The position numbers were made by a program, and so were the translations under genes. 17,705 nt of DNA. Source: JACRLW01 sp050181465 (GTDB lineage: Bacteria > Planctomycetota > UBA1135 > UBA2386). The DNA is taken from positions 1 through 17,705 of the forward strand of contig JBFXDD010000064.1 in the NCBI GenBank assembly GCA_050181465.1, read 5' to 3'. This document shows, piece by piece, positions 1 to 6,843 of the stretch (position 1 is its first letter; each line of letters starts with the position of its first letter). A model generated the notes under the pieces. The model was not told the DNA's origin, did no database searches, and saw only the letters and a program-made list of their open reading frames with translations.

Positions 1-1167
1 CGGCACCCAGCACATCCCGTCGGGTTCGCCCGGCAGCGACATCCGCCCGCGAACTCGATGTTCCCGCAGATCGAGGATGGTGAGCGCGTCGGCCTGAGTG
101 TTCGCGACGAAGGCGGTCGCACCGTCGGGAGTGACCAGGATCCCGACCGGGACCGGGTCGGTCGGCGGCGTCGAGGCGCCGTGCGCTCCTGCCTCTGCAC
201 CCTCCGGAGGATCCGGCAGCGCCATCGTGATCGAATGCGTTCGCTCGCGCTTCGTCGCATCGAAGACTTCGACGGTGCCGGCCTTCGCACAGGAAACCAA
301 GGCGGTGCGACCGTCGGGGGTGAAGGCGACGCGGATGGGAAAGCTCCCGCACTGCAGCTCGGCGAGGACTTCCAGGGAATCCGTGCTCACGAGGCTCAGC
401 GTGTCGGCCGCGCGATTGCCAACCCAGAGTTCGCGGCTTGCAGGCCGCAGTGCGAGCCCCTCCGCACCGGCACCGGTTTCGACGACACGAAGCACCGACC
501 TCGCCTCGAGATCCACCGCGCTGATCGAGCCGCCGCCGATGTTCGAGACGAACGCTCGCCCTGCCGAAGAATCGAGCACGACCATGTGCGAGAGGTGCGC
601 CTCGGTCGGCAGCGCGGCGAGTACCCGACCTTCTCGAATGTCGACCACCAAGAGTCGCCGCTGCGTCTCTGCCGTCACGACGACACGATCACCGTCGGGA
701 AGGAACGCGATCCCGTGCGGGCGCAGAAATCGTTGCCGCTTGCTCCCTTCCGGCTCTTCAGCGCCGGTCGCTTCGGTCTCGCCGAACTCCAGAACGATCG
801 TTCGCGTCACGGTCTTCGCGTGCGCGTCGATCACGGTCAATGACGAGCCCGGTTCGCGAGCGCCGTAGTTGCAGACCACGACCGTGCGGCCGTCCGCGGC
901 CGTCGCCGCTTCGTGAGGGCCGACGCCCACGGGGAGGCGCGCGACCTCGGTCGCGCTCGACGGATCGACCAACACCGCTTCGGCTCGCGACTTCGCGAGC
1001 ACGATCAAGATCGGACCGGCAGCGGTCGGCGCGGAGATCGGGCCCGGGATCGGGGCTGAGGTCGTCGATCGCTCGCCGGTCGGCAGGGGACGCGGTTCAC
1101 CCGCCTGCTGCGCACAGAGGACCTGCAAACCCGCCACCCATGCGCACACGAAGCTTCGAATAGACAT
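1..1167 (-). CDS. Secreted YVTN/YncE-like beta-propeller protein (3' end beyond the window)
   Basis: An open frame of 389 codons runs from the ATG at 1167 down to base 1 without a stop, so the C-terminus is missing. The N-terminus (MSIRSFVCAWVAGLQVLCAQ) is a short basic-plus-hydrophobic signal peptide with a likely signal peptidase I cut after LCA, so the protein is probably exported. A Pro/Thr/Ala-rich linker follows, then repeated blades of 40-50 residues with the pattern PDGRT/PDGDR, a V/A-F-V-S-N strand, and a 'sxVDL' strand (e.g. AFVSNIGGGSISAVDLEAR, LWVGNRAADTLSLV, AFVANTQADALTILDL). This is the YVTN/cytochrome D1-like propeller pattern. Such proteins bind ligands or partners; many have no known enzyme activity and no substrate can be assigned. 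One blade holds an acidic/Pro-Ala insertion (around codons 320-340). It is divergent from the PagL-like gene. Fold assignment is strong, function unknown. Confidence 0.88.
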   Translation of the reverse strand, partial: MSIRSFVCAWVAGLQVLCAQQAGEPRPLPTGERSTTSAPIPGPISAPTAAGPILIVLAKSRAEAVLVDPSSATEVARLPVGVGPHEAATAADGRTVVVCNYGAREPGSSLTVIDAHAKTVTRTIVLEFGETEATGAEEPEGSKRQRFLRPHGIAFLPDGDRVVVTAETQRRLLVVDIREGRVLAALPTEAHLSHMVVLDSSAGRAFVSNIGGGSISAVDLEARSVLRVVETGAGAEGLALRPASRELWVGNRAADTLSLVSTDSLEVLAELQCGSFPIRVAFTPDGRTALVSCAKAGTVEVFDATKRERTHSITMALPDPPEGAEAGAHGASTPPTDPVPVGILVTPDGATAFVANTQADALTILDLREHRVRGRMSLPGEPDGMCWVP

Positions 1168-1239
1168 CCACTGTCTTACGCGCGATCGGGATCGCTGCGA
1201 GTGGATCGTCCGCGCCCTGCTGCTATCGTCCCCGCCCGC
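1168..1239. promoter_or_regulatory. Divergent intergenic region between propeller and PagL-like genes
   Basis: This 72-bp spacer separates two oppositely directed starts and must hold both promoters or their cores if each gene is transcribed on its own. I see no convincing -35/-10 pair and no strong Shine-Dalgarno before either ATG. Assigned by position only. Confidence 0.3.
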
Positions 1240-1917
1240 ATGCGCGCACGGACCTGGACTCTTGCCCTGCTCTCAGTCTGCATCGGTTGTCAGTCGGCAC
1301 CCGTTCGGCTCCCGTTGGCCGAGCCGACGGCGAGCGCCGGACCGTCGCCGCTCGCGACTTCGCCGGCAGGCACGCCCACCCAAGAGGCCGCCCCGACCGC
1401 CGAACGCCGGGGTGCCGGCCACGTCGCCGGGGATCGCATCTTCTCGATCGATGCGCACCTCGGTGTGCCGATTCTCGATCGCGCCATCTTCTGGGACGGC
1501 AACGCCGAGAAGGACAACTTCGGCCTCGGCGTGAACAACTATTGGTTCTTGTCGGATTGGTTCGCGCTGCGCGCCACGCTCAACGCCAACGTGTTCAAGG
1601 TCCCCGGTCGCGACACTCTCGCCGGTGAGATCGAGGCGGGCGGTCGCTTCTACGTGTGGGACTTCGATACCTGGAGTGTGTTCTGGGACCAAACCGGCGG
1701 CTTCGAGTACGCCAACGATCAGGTCCCGCCCGGCGGCACCTATTGGAACTTCACCTTCTCCTTCGGGCCGGGTGCCGACATCCCGATCGGTGACGACGCG
1801 CACCTCATGCTCGGCATGCGCTTCCATCACATGTCGAACGCGCTCGGTCGCACGAGCGCACGCAACCCGAGCCAGAACGAAGGCCGCTTCTACATCGAGT
1901 ACGGATGGAACTGGTGA
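1240..1917 (+). CDS. PagL-like acyloxyacyl hydrolase (lipid A 3-O-deacylase family), lipoprotein-type signal
   Basis: The protein is 225 residues. Residues 1-17 (basic MRAR, hydrophobic core, then VCIGC) look like a lipoprotein signal with Cys17 as the acylation site; Cys at -3 is not the usual lipobox residue. A low-complexity Pro/Ala/Thr linker follows to about residue 62. The remainder alternates aromatic and hydrophobic residues like a small outer-membrane beta-barrel and ends in an aromatic residue (YGWNW). Near the C-terminus is FHHMSN (195-200), matching the H-x-S-N active-site signature of PagL-type enzymes (His197, Ser199, Asn200 here), followed by an RNPSQNEG loop; Glu214 may be the acidic partner, though it lies slightly farther from the His than in Pseudomonas PagL. 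PagL removes the 3-O acyl chain of lipid A at the outer membrane. An in-frame GTG at 1201 exists, but the signal peptide begins at the ATG at 1240. Family call is good; lipid A as substrate is inferred. Confidence 0.8.
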   Translation: MRARTWTLALLSVCIGCQSAPVRLPLAEPTASAGPSPLATSPAGTPTQEAAPTAERRGAGHVAGDRIFSIDAHLGVPILDRAIFWDGNAEKDNFGLGVNNYWFLSDWFALRATLNANVFKVPGRDTLAGEIEAGGRFYVWDFDTWSVFWDQTGGFEYANDQVPPGGTYWNFTFSFGPGADIPIGDDAHLMLGMRFHHMSNALGRTSARNPSQNEGRFYIEYGWNW

Positions 1918-1929
1918 GTCACTGACGGC

Positions 1930-3165
1930 TCAGCGCAGGCGGTGCAGCACTTCGCCGGCCTTGCGCACCAGCAGCACACCCTCGCTCTCACGATCGGCGA
2001 ACGACTCCAGATCGATGCCGGCAGGGTCGCGGTAACCCAGTCCGATGCGGCGACACATCGCCTCATCGATCCCACTCGCGAGAGTCACGCGCACCCGCGG
2101 TCGCTCGACACCGTCGACGAAGGCTCCGTCGCCGCGCACGTGAGTACTGTGCGCCAGCACTCCCCACGGTTCGCTGCGAAACTTCGCCCACTGCGCCACG
2201 AAGTAGTCGCGCACGTGATAGCCGATTCGCTCGAGGATGTGCCCATGCACGCGCGAGACCTCGCGGATGTGCGGGGCGAAGATGACGAGCTCTCCGCCGT
2301 CGGCGACCACCGGCTCGAGCTTGTACATGCACTTGCCCCCGGTCCAAAGATCGGGATACATGGGCGGACACACCGACACGACGGTGTGGAACGGGTGATC
2401 GCACCACCGGATGTGCACGCGCCGCGACAACTCGACGGCCGCCGACCATGCGGCACGGATCTCCCCGCCGAAGAAGCCGAGCAGCGCGCCGTCGGTCGAA
2501 CCGACGACCATGCACAGCGCGCGCTTGTCGGCCTGCACCATCGCTGCGGCTCGGTCCAGCACTTCGCGCACCGGAGTGCGTTCGACGCCGATGATTCCGC
2601 GATTGGTGATCAACGCACCGAGCCAGTGGAAGAAGTCGATGATGGGACGGCCGGCTACCCCGGGGAATAGATACTTGTTGCCGCCGGAGAAGCCGGCGAC
2701 CTCGTGAGGAAACACCGGCCCCAGCACCAACACGTGCGAAGCCGTCGCGACCACCGAGAGGATCGTGATCGGCACCTCGATGGACAGTCGTCCTTCGCTG
2801 ATCGCACTCACGTCGGCTTCTCGGAATCGGCCGACCTCGACGAGCTGGGACTCGTCCCGCCAGGCGTGATTGAGGATCCGCAGACGCGGATCGCAATCGC
2901 GATCGGACAAGCCCAAGTGCGCGCGTGCGGTCGCGTCGTCGAGCGGCTCATGGGTTCCCAGCGCGATCACGACCACCACCTCGCGTGCTCGCGATTGCAA
3001 CGCCGCCCAGACCATCGGGAACACCGTGGTCAATGGACAGGTGCGCGTGCGGTCTGGAACCAGGATGACGACCTGCTCGCCGTCGATCGCCCAGGAGTCG
3101 ATCGTGCGGGCCACCTCCGCTGCCACGGCCTCGGCCGACAGCGACGACGAGAATGCTTCGTTCAT
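1930..3165 (-). CDS. LarA-like nickel-pincer-nucleotide 2-hydroxyacid racemase/epimerase (DUF2088)
   Basis: The product is 411 residues, a normal LarA length. LarA enzymes racemise or epimerise the C2 of 2-hydroxyacids by hydride transfer to a covalently bound nickel-pincer nucleotide (NPN) in the cytoplasm. The conserved residues are visible: DRTRTCP (Asp38, Arg41), ALGTHEP (His72), then FPHEVAGFSGGNKYLFPG with His154 and the NPN-tethering Lys164, and His180 in DFFHW. The spacings 154-164-180 equal H174-K184-H200 of Lactobacillus LarA, so the enzyme should be active if NPN is available. NPN synthesis genes (larB, larC, larE) are not in the window. The start is the ATG at 3165, inside the kinase stop (ATGA, 3162-3165), implying translational coupling. 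Because the partner resembles gluconate kinase and some LarA homologues are D-gluconate 2-epimerases, an aldonate is a more likely substrate than lactate; this is inference. The gene ends 12 bp from the convergent PagL-like gene. Confidence 0.9.
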   Translation of the reverse strand: MNEAFSSSLSAEAVAAEVARTIDSWAIDGEQVVILVPDRTRTCPLTTVFPMVWAALQSRAREVVVVIALGTHEPLDDATARAHLGLSDRDCDPRLRILNHAWRDESQLVEVGRFREADVSAISEGRLSIEVPITILSVVATASHVLVLGPVFPHEVAGFSGGNKYLFPGVAGRPIIDFFHWLGALITNRGIIGVERTPVREVLDRAAAMVQADKRALCMVVGSTDGALLGFFGGEIRAAWSAAVELSRRVHIRWCDHPFHTVVSVCPPMYPDLWTGGKCMYKLEPVVADGGELVIFAPHIREVSRVHGHILERIGYHVRDYFVAQWAKFRSEPWGVLAHSTHVRGDGAFVDGVERPRVRVTLASGIDEAMCRRIGLGYRDPAGIDLESFADRESEGVLLVRKAGEVLHRLR

Positions 3166-4792
3166 TCGAGCGACTCCGCCCCTTCGAGCGGCGTCTCGGT
3201 GAGTGTGGCGTGGGCGAATCGAGCGGCGCCGACCGCGCTCGCGTCGACCGAGTCGACACCCATCGACTCGACATCGACGATCTCCAGACCGGAAGGAAGT
3301 CGCTCCGCGAGCATGCGACGAAATCCTCGCGAGCGAACCAATCCCCCACCGATGCGCAGTCGCGTGATCGATGCCCCGCTTGCCCGCAAGGCAGCCGCGA
3401 TCGCCGCGACCTGATCGCAGAGTCCGTCGACGATCGCCCGCGCGATCTCGGCGCGGCCGTGCGCGAGCGAAAGGCCGAGGATCGCACCGGCGGGTGCCGA
3501 GTCGTAATCGGGAAATCGCCGCCCGGCGAGTCCCGGTGTGAAGCGAACGCCTCGCGCGTCCGTCGCCACCCCTGCTGCGGCGTCGAGCAGGGCATCGACG
3601 CGGCGACTCGGCTCGACTTCCGCGAACAACAAGTCCGCTGCCCATCGCGCGGCGTTTCCCATGTCGTTCACCGCTGCCCCGGTGATCCAGACTCCTTCGT
3701 CGAGCACGTAGCTGAACGACCCGTGGGCTGGATCCGCACGCCGCGACCGCGTCGCGAGTCGCAACGCGGCGCTGGTGCCGAAACTCGCGGCCGCCAGACC
3801 CGGGCCGATCGCCGAGAGACCGAGATTCGCGAGGCAGCCGTCGGAGGCGCCGAGCACGATGGGCGTCGCCGGATCCAGGCCGAAGCGATACGCCATGCCG
3901 TCGCTCCAGGAATGCACGCGCGTGCGGCCGTCGACGACATCACCGAGACGAGATCCATCGATTCCTGCGATGGACAAGGCTTCGTCGTCCCACCGAGTTT
4001 GCACCGCGTCGAACATCCCGGTCGCGCTCGCCAACGAACGCGAGAGTGCTCGACTCCCCATCACGCGCAGCAGCAGATACTCGGCGAGCGAGACGAACGA
4101 TTGCGCGGCGTCGAACAGTGCAGGCTCCGATTCACGCAGGTGCACGATCTTGCAGAGCGGCGAACTCGCGTGGATCGGAGTACCCGTACGGCGCCAGAGT
4201 TCCGCCGCAGTACTCGATCGAGCGAGGTCCGCAGCGGCANNNNNNNNNNNNNNNNNNNNNNNNNNNNNNNNNNNNNNNNNNNNNNNNNNNNNNNNNNNNN
4301 NNNNNNNNNNNNNNNNNNNNNNNNNNNNNNNNNNNNNNNGAACAGTGCAGGCTCCGATTCACGCAGGTGCACGATCTTGCAGAGCGGCGAACTCGCGTGG
4401 ATCGGAGTACCCGTACGGCGCCAGAGTTCCGCCGCAGTACTCGATCGAGCGAGGTCCGCAGCGGCAGCCGAACCGCGCGAATCGGCCCACGTGCGCAGAC
4501 GTCCGAGCGGTGATCCCGCGCGGTCGAGCGGGATGACTGCGTGCATCGCGCACGACAACACGAGGCACGCCGGACGCCCCCCGCACGCCGCCGCGACGGC
4601 GGACACCGCACGACGAGCCGCCTCCAGAGCACGATCCGGATCCTGCTCGGAGATCCCCGGTTCGGGCTCGAACGTCGCGACCGGCTCCTCCGCACGCGCC
4701 ACGATGCCCGTCGCCGCCGACCAGAGGATCGCCTTTGCACTGGACGAACCCAGGTCGAGAGCAAGGATCGGCGGTAGGGCAGACGCGTCCAT
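3162..4792 (-). CDS. FGGY-family carbohydrate kinase, gluconokinase-like (split by an assembly gap)
   Basis: As printed, the frame is broken by 100 N plus a duplicated 127-bp block, a 227-bp insertion. Joining 4792-4467 to 4239-3162 restores one continuous frame of 468 codons (467 residues), the usual FGGY size. The N-terminal ATPase motif is LALDLGSSSAKAIL (10-23). The segment TWADSRG (101-107), then ELWRRTGTPIHASSPLCKI (122-140), is very close to the substrate-binding region of FGGY gluconate kinases. GASDGCLANLG (239-249) supplies the catalytic Asp242, SFGTSAAL (261-268) is the second phosphate-binding motif, and a later GGGLVRSRGF fits the adenosine loop. The predicted reaction is ATP-dependent phosphorylation of D-gluconate to 6-phosphogluconate; a related aldonate or pentulose cannot be excluded. 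The stop overlaps the start of the LarA-like gene by 4 bp. The start is the ATG at 4792; no strong Shine-Dalgarno is seen. Confidence 0.88.
4113..4466. repeat. 127-bp perfect direct repeat flanking gap 1 (assembly overlap)
   Basis: Bases 4113-4239 and 4340-4466 are identical, and the copies directly abut the N run on both sides. Collapsing to one copy repairs the kinase reading frame, so this is an unmerged contig overlap and not a biological repeat. The length equals the second repeat in the window (14549-14902). Confidence 0.95.
4240..4339. other. Assembly gap 1 (100 N)
   Basis: The run is exactly 100 N, a conventional placeholder of unknown length. The identical flanks imply that no sequence is actually missing here. 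Confidence 0.97.
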
Positions 4793-5032
4793 GTTTTGGA
4801 CCGACACTACAAGAGCGCGCCCTCGGATTCGCCGGTCGTGAACCCCCGATGGTGCGGCGCGATCTCGCGCGAACGACGACTGCGGTTTCTCCGGCGGATC
4901 AAGGACTAGAGACGGAGACAGACCGTTCGCGCCGGCACGGACCCCCGCCGGCTCGCCGCGCTCCGTTCGATCTGCCGATGACACCCATGGTGGAGCAGTC
5001 CGCTCTGCCGTGACAACGAGGACTTCGCACCG
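4793..5032. promoter_or_regulatory. Divergent intergenic region, kinase/larA-like unit versus acyl-CoA ligase
   Basis: This 240-bp spacer lies between divergent starts at 4792 (-) and 5033 (+) and should contain the promoters of both units. It holds a small perfect inverted repeat GCGCGA-TC-TCGCGC at 4857-4870, which could be an operator but is short and in GC-rich context. GAGG at about 5018-5021 lies 11 nt before the ligase ATG and may be its Shine-Dalgarno. No clear -35/-10 element and no ORF with protein-like features were seen. Confidence 0.4.
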
Positions 5033-6766
5033 ATGATCGAACCTGAGGCTACCGCGACGGGCGCGTCCGTTGCGGCGGATCTCGCCGCCCGACCGTGGCT
5101 CCGCGCGTACCCCGCGGGAGTCGACTGGCATGGTGCCATCGACAGCCGTCCGCTGCCGGAGCGCTTCTTCGAGGCTGCCGACACCTACGCCGACCACGCC
5201 TGCCTCGAGTTTCTCGGCAAGCGCTGGACCTATGCGGAGATCCGCGGCTTGGTGGTGCGTGCTGCCAAGGGCCTCTCGCAGATCGGCGTCGGGCCGGGCT
5301 CGCGGGTCGGTCTGTACCTGCCGAATACTCCGTACTACGTGGTCATGTACTTCGCCGCGCTGAGCGTCGGTGCCACCGTAGTGAACTTCAATCCGCTGTA
5401 TGCGAAGGAAGAAGTCGCGTGGCAGATCCGCGACTCCGGCACGACGGTGCTCGTGACGTTGGACGTCGACGTGCTGTGGAGCAAAGTCCTCGGACCACTG
5501 TCCGAGGGTCGACTGAGCACGGTCATTCTGTGCCGCATGGCGGGCGCCTTGCCGTTCCCGAAGAACCTGCTGTTCCCGATCCTCCGCCGCAAGGACATGG
5601 CGAAGGACGTTCGTCGCCCCTCGGTCATCGGCTTCGATCGACTGATCGCCAACGACGGCCGATGTGAGCTGCCCAAGCTGGATCCCCGTCAACCAGCACT
5701 GTTCCAGTACACCGGCGGGACGACCGGAACACCGAAGGCTGCCGTTCTCTCTCACGGTGCGATCGCTGCCAACGCGTCACAGGTGCGCATGCTCATGCCG
5801 ACCTTGGAGCTCGGCGCCGAACGATTCCTCGGTGTGCTGCCGCTCTGTCACGTCTTCGCGATGACCGCGGTGATGAACATCGCACTCACGACCGGCTCGC
5901 TGATCGTACTGCTGCCTCGATTCGAGCTGCGGCAGACGCTCGCGACGCTGGCGCGCATGCGACCGACCATCTTCCCCGGCGTTCCCGCCGTCTACGCAGC
6001 AATCAACGAAGCCGATGGAGTCGGTCGCTATGACTTGCGATCGCTCAAGTTCTGCATCAGCGGGGGCGCGCCGTTGCCGGTGGAGATCAAGCGACGCTTC
6101 GAGTCACTCACCGGCTGCCGTCTCGTGGAAGGCTACGGGCTCAGCGAGTGCTCGCCGGTCGCGGTCTGCAATCCGCTCCTCGTCGACGGTCGCGAAGGCT
6201 CCATCGGTGTGCCCCTCCCCGGCACCGACGTCGAAATCCGTTCGGTCGAGGATCCCTCACGTCGACTCGCGATCGGCGAAGTCGGCGAGGTCTGCATTCG
6301 CGGCCCGCAGTTGATGGAAGGTTACTGGCAGAAGCCGGAAGAGACCGCGAACACGATCCGCGACGGCTGGTTGCACACCGGTGACATCGGTCGCATGGAG
6401 GCCGATGGCTACGTCTTCGTCGTCGACCGCATCAAGGACGTGATCTTCCGCGGCGGCTACAACGTGTATCCGCGCGTGATCGAGGAGGCGATCTATGCGC
6501 ATCAACACGTCGCGGAAGCTTGCGTGGTCGGAGTCGACGACGGCGTGCTGGGCCAGGTGCCGAAAGCGTACGTTCGCTTGATCGAGGGCAAGCAGCTCTC
6601 CGAGTCCGACCTGCGGGCCTTCCTGAAGGACCGACTCAGCAAGCTCGAGATGCCCCGCGAGATCGAGTTCCGGACCGAACCGTTGCCGAAGACTCGGATC
6701 GGCAAGCCGAGCAAACTAGCACTCCGGGGCGAGCAGCACGACACGAGCCGACGCGACACCGCATAG
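5033..6766 (+). CDS. Long-chain acyl-CoA ligase (FadD-like, AMP-forming)
   Basis: The 577-residue protein has the full set of ANL-superfamily motifs in order: the P-loop YTGGTTGTPKAA (226-237), GYGLSE (367-372), the adenylate-binding Asp in TGDIG (449-453), the hinge DRIKDVIFRGGYNVYP (465-480), and the C-terminal catalytic lysine in PKTRIGK (552-558). The enzyme would activate a free fatty acid with ATP to an acyl-AMP and then form acyl-CoA, at the cytoplasmic face of the membrane. The length and the 'RGGYNVYP' hinge fit the FadD/long-chain group better than acetyl-CoA synthetases, but chain length cannot be read from sequence. It supplies the entry step to the beta-oxidation genes found downstream on the other strand. 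The ATG at 5033 begins a natural N-terminus (MIEPEA) preceded by GAGG. Confidence 0.93.
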   Translation: MIEPEATATGASVAADLAARPWLRAYPAGVDWHGAIDSRPLPERFFEAADTYADHACLEFLGKRWTYAEIRGLVVRAAKGLSQIGVGPGSRVGLYLPNTPYYVVMYFAALSVGATVVNFNPLYAKEEVAWQIRDSGTTVLVTLDVDVLWSKVLGPLSEGRLSTVILCRMAGALPFPKNLLFPILRRKDMAKDVRRPSVIGFDRLIANDGRCELPKLDPRQPALFQYTGGTTGTPKAAVLSHGAIAANASQVRMLMPTLELGAERFLGVLPLCHVFAMTAVMNIALTTGSLIVLLPRFELRQTLATLARMRPTIFPGVPAVYAAINEADGVGRYDLRSLKFCISGGAPLPVEIKRRFESLTGCRLVEGYGLSECSPVAVCNPLLVDGREGSIGVPLPGTDVEIRSVEDPSRRLAIGEVGEVCIRGPQLMEGYWQKPEETANTIRDGWLHTGDIGRMEADGYVFVVDRIKDVIFRGGYNVYPRVIEEAIYAHQHVAEACVVGVDDGVLGQVPKAYVRLIEGKQLSESDLRAFLKDRLSKLEMPREIEFRTEPLPKTRIGKPSKLALRGEQHDTSRRDTA

Positions 6767-6843
6767 TGCGGGACGCCGGGTCGGGTTCGGACTTGGCGCT
6801 CCGGTGGTGGTCGCCGAGCCGAATGCCGGCATGATTGCGATAC

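Noticed and set aside
58..868. Two long plus-strand open frames
   Set aside because: They are Arg/Ser/Pro-rich with no family pattern and lie antisense to the propeller gene, whose minus-strand frame has blade repeats and a signal peptide.
1201..1239. GTG start at 1201 for the PagL-like gene
   Set aside because: It would put 13 unrelated residues in front of a well-formed lipoprotein signal that begins at the ATG at 1240.
3166..3645. N-terminal extension of the LarA-like frame
   Set aside because: This stretch is Arg-rich and overlaps the kinase coding sequence; LarA homology begins right after the ATG at 3165.
4113..4466. Direct repeats as transposon ends, tandem duplication or a recombination site
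   Set aside because: They abut a 100-N placeholder, match the length of the second pair, and their collapse restores a reading frame, so an assembly cause is far more likely.
3153..4841. Plus-strand open frame running through gap 1
   Set aside because: It is antisense to the kinase, Arg-rich, crosses the N run and has no recognisable motif.
4061..5755. Long minus-strand frame extending the kinase upstream into the acyl-CoA ligase region
   Set aside because: Only the part from the ATG at 4792 is kinase; the upstream part is antisense to the well-supported ligase.
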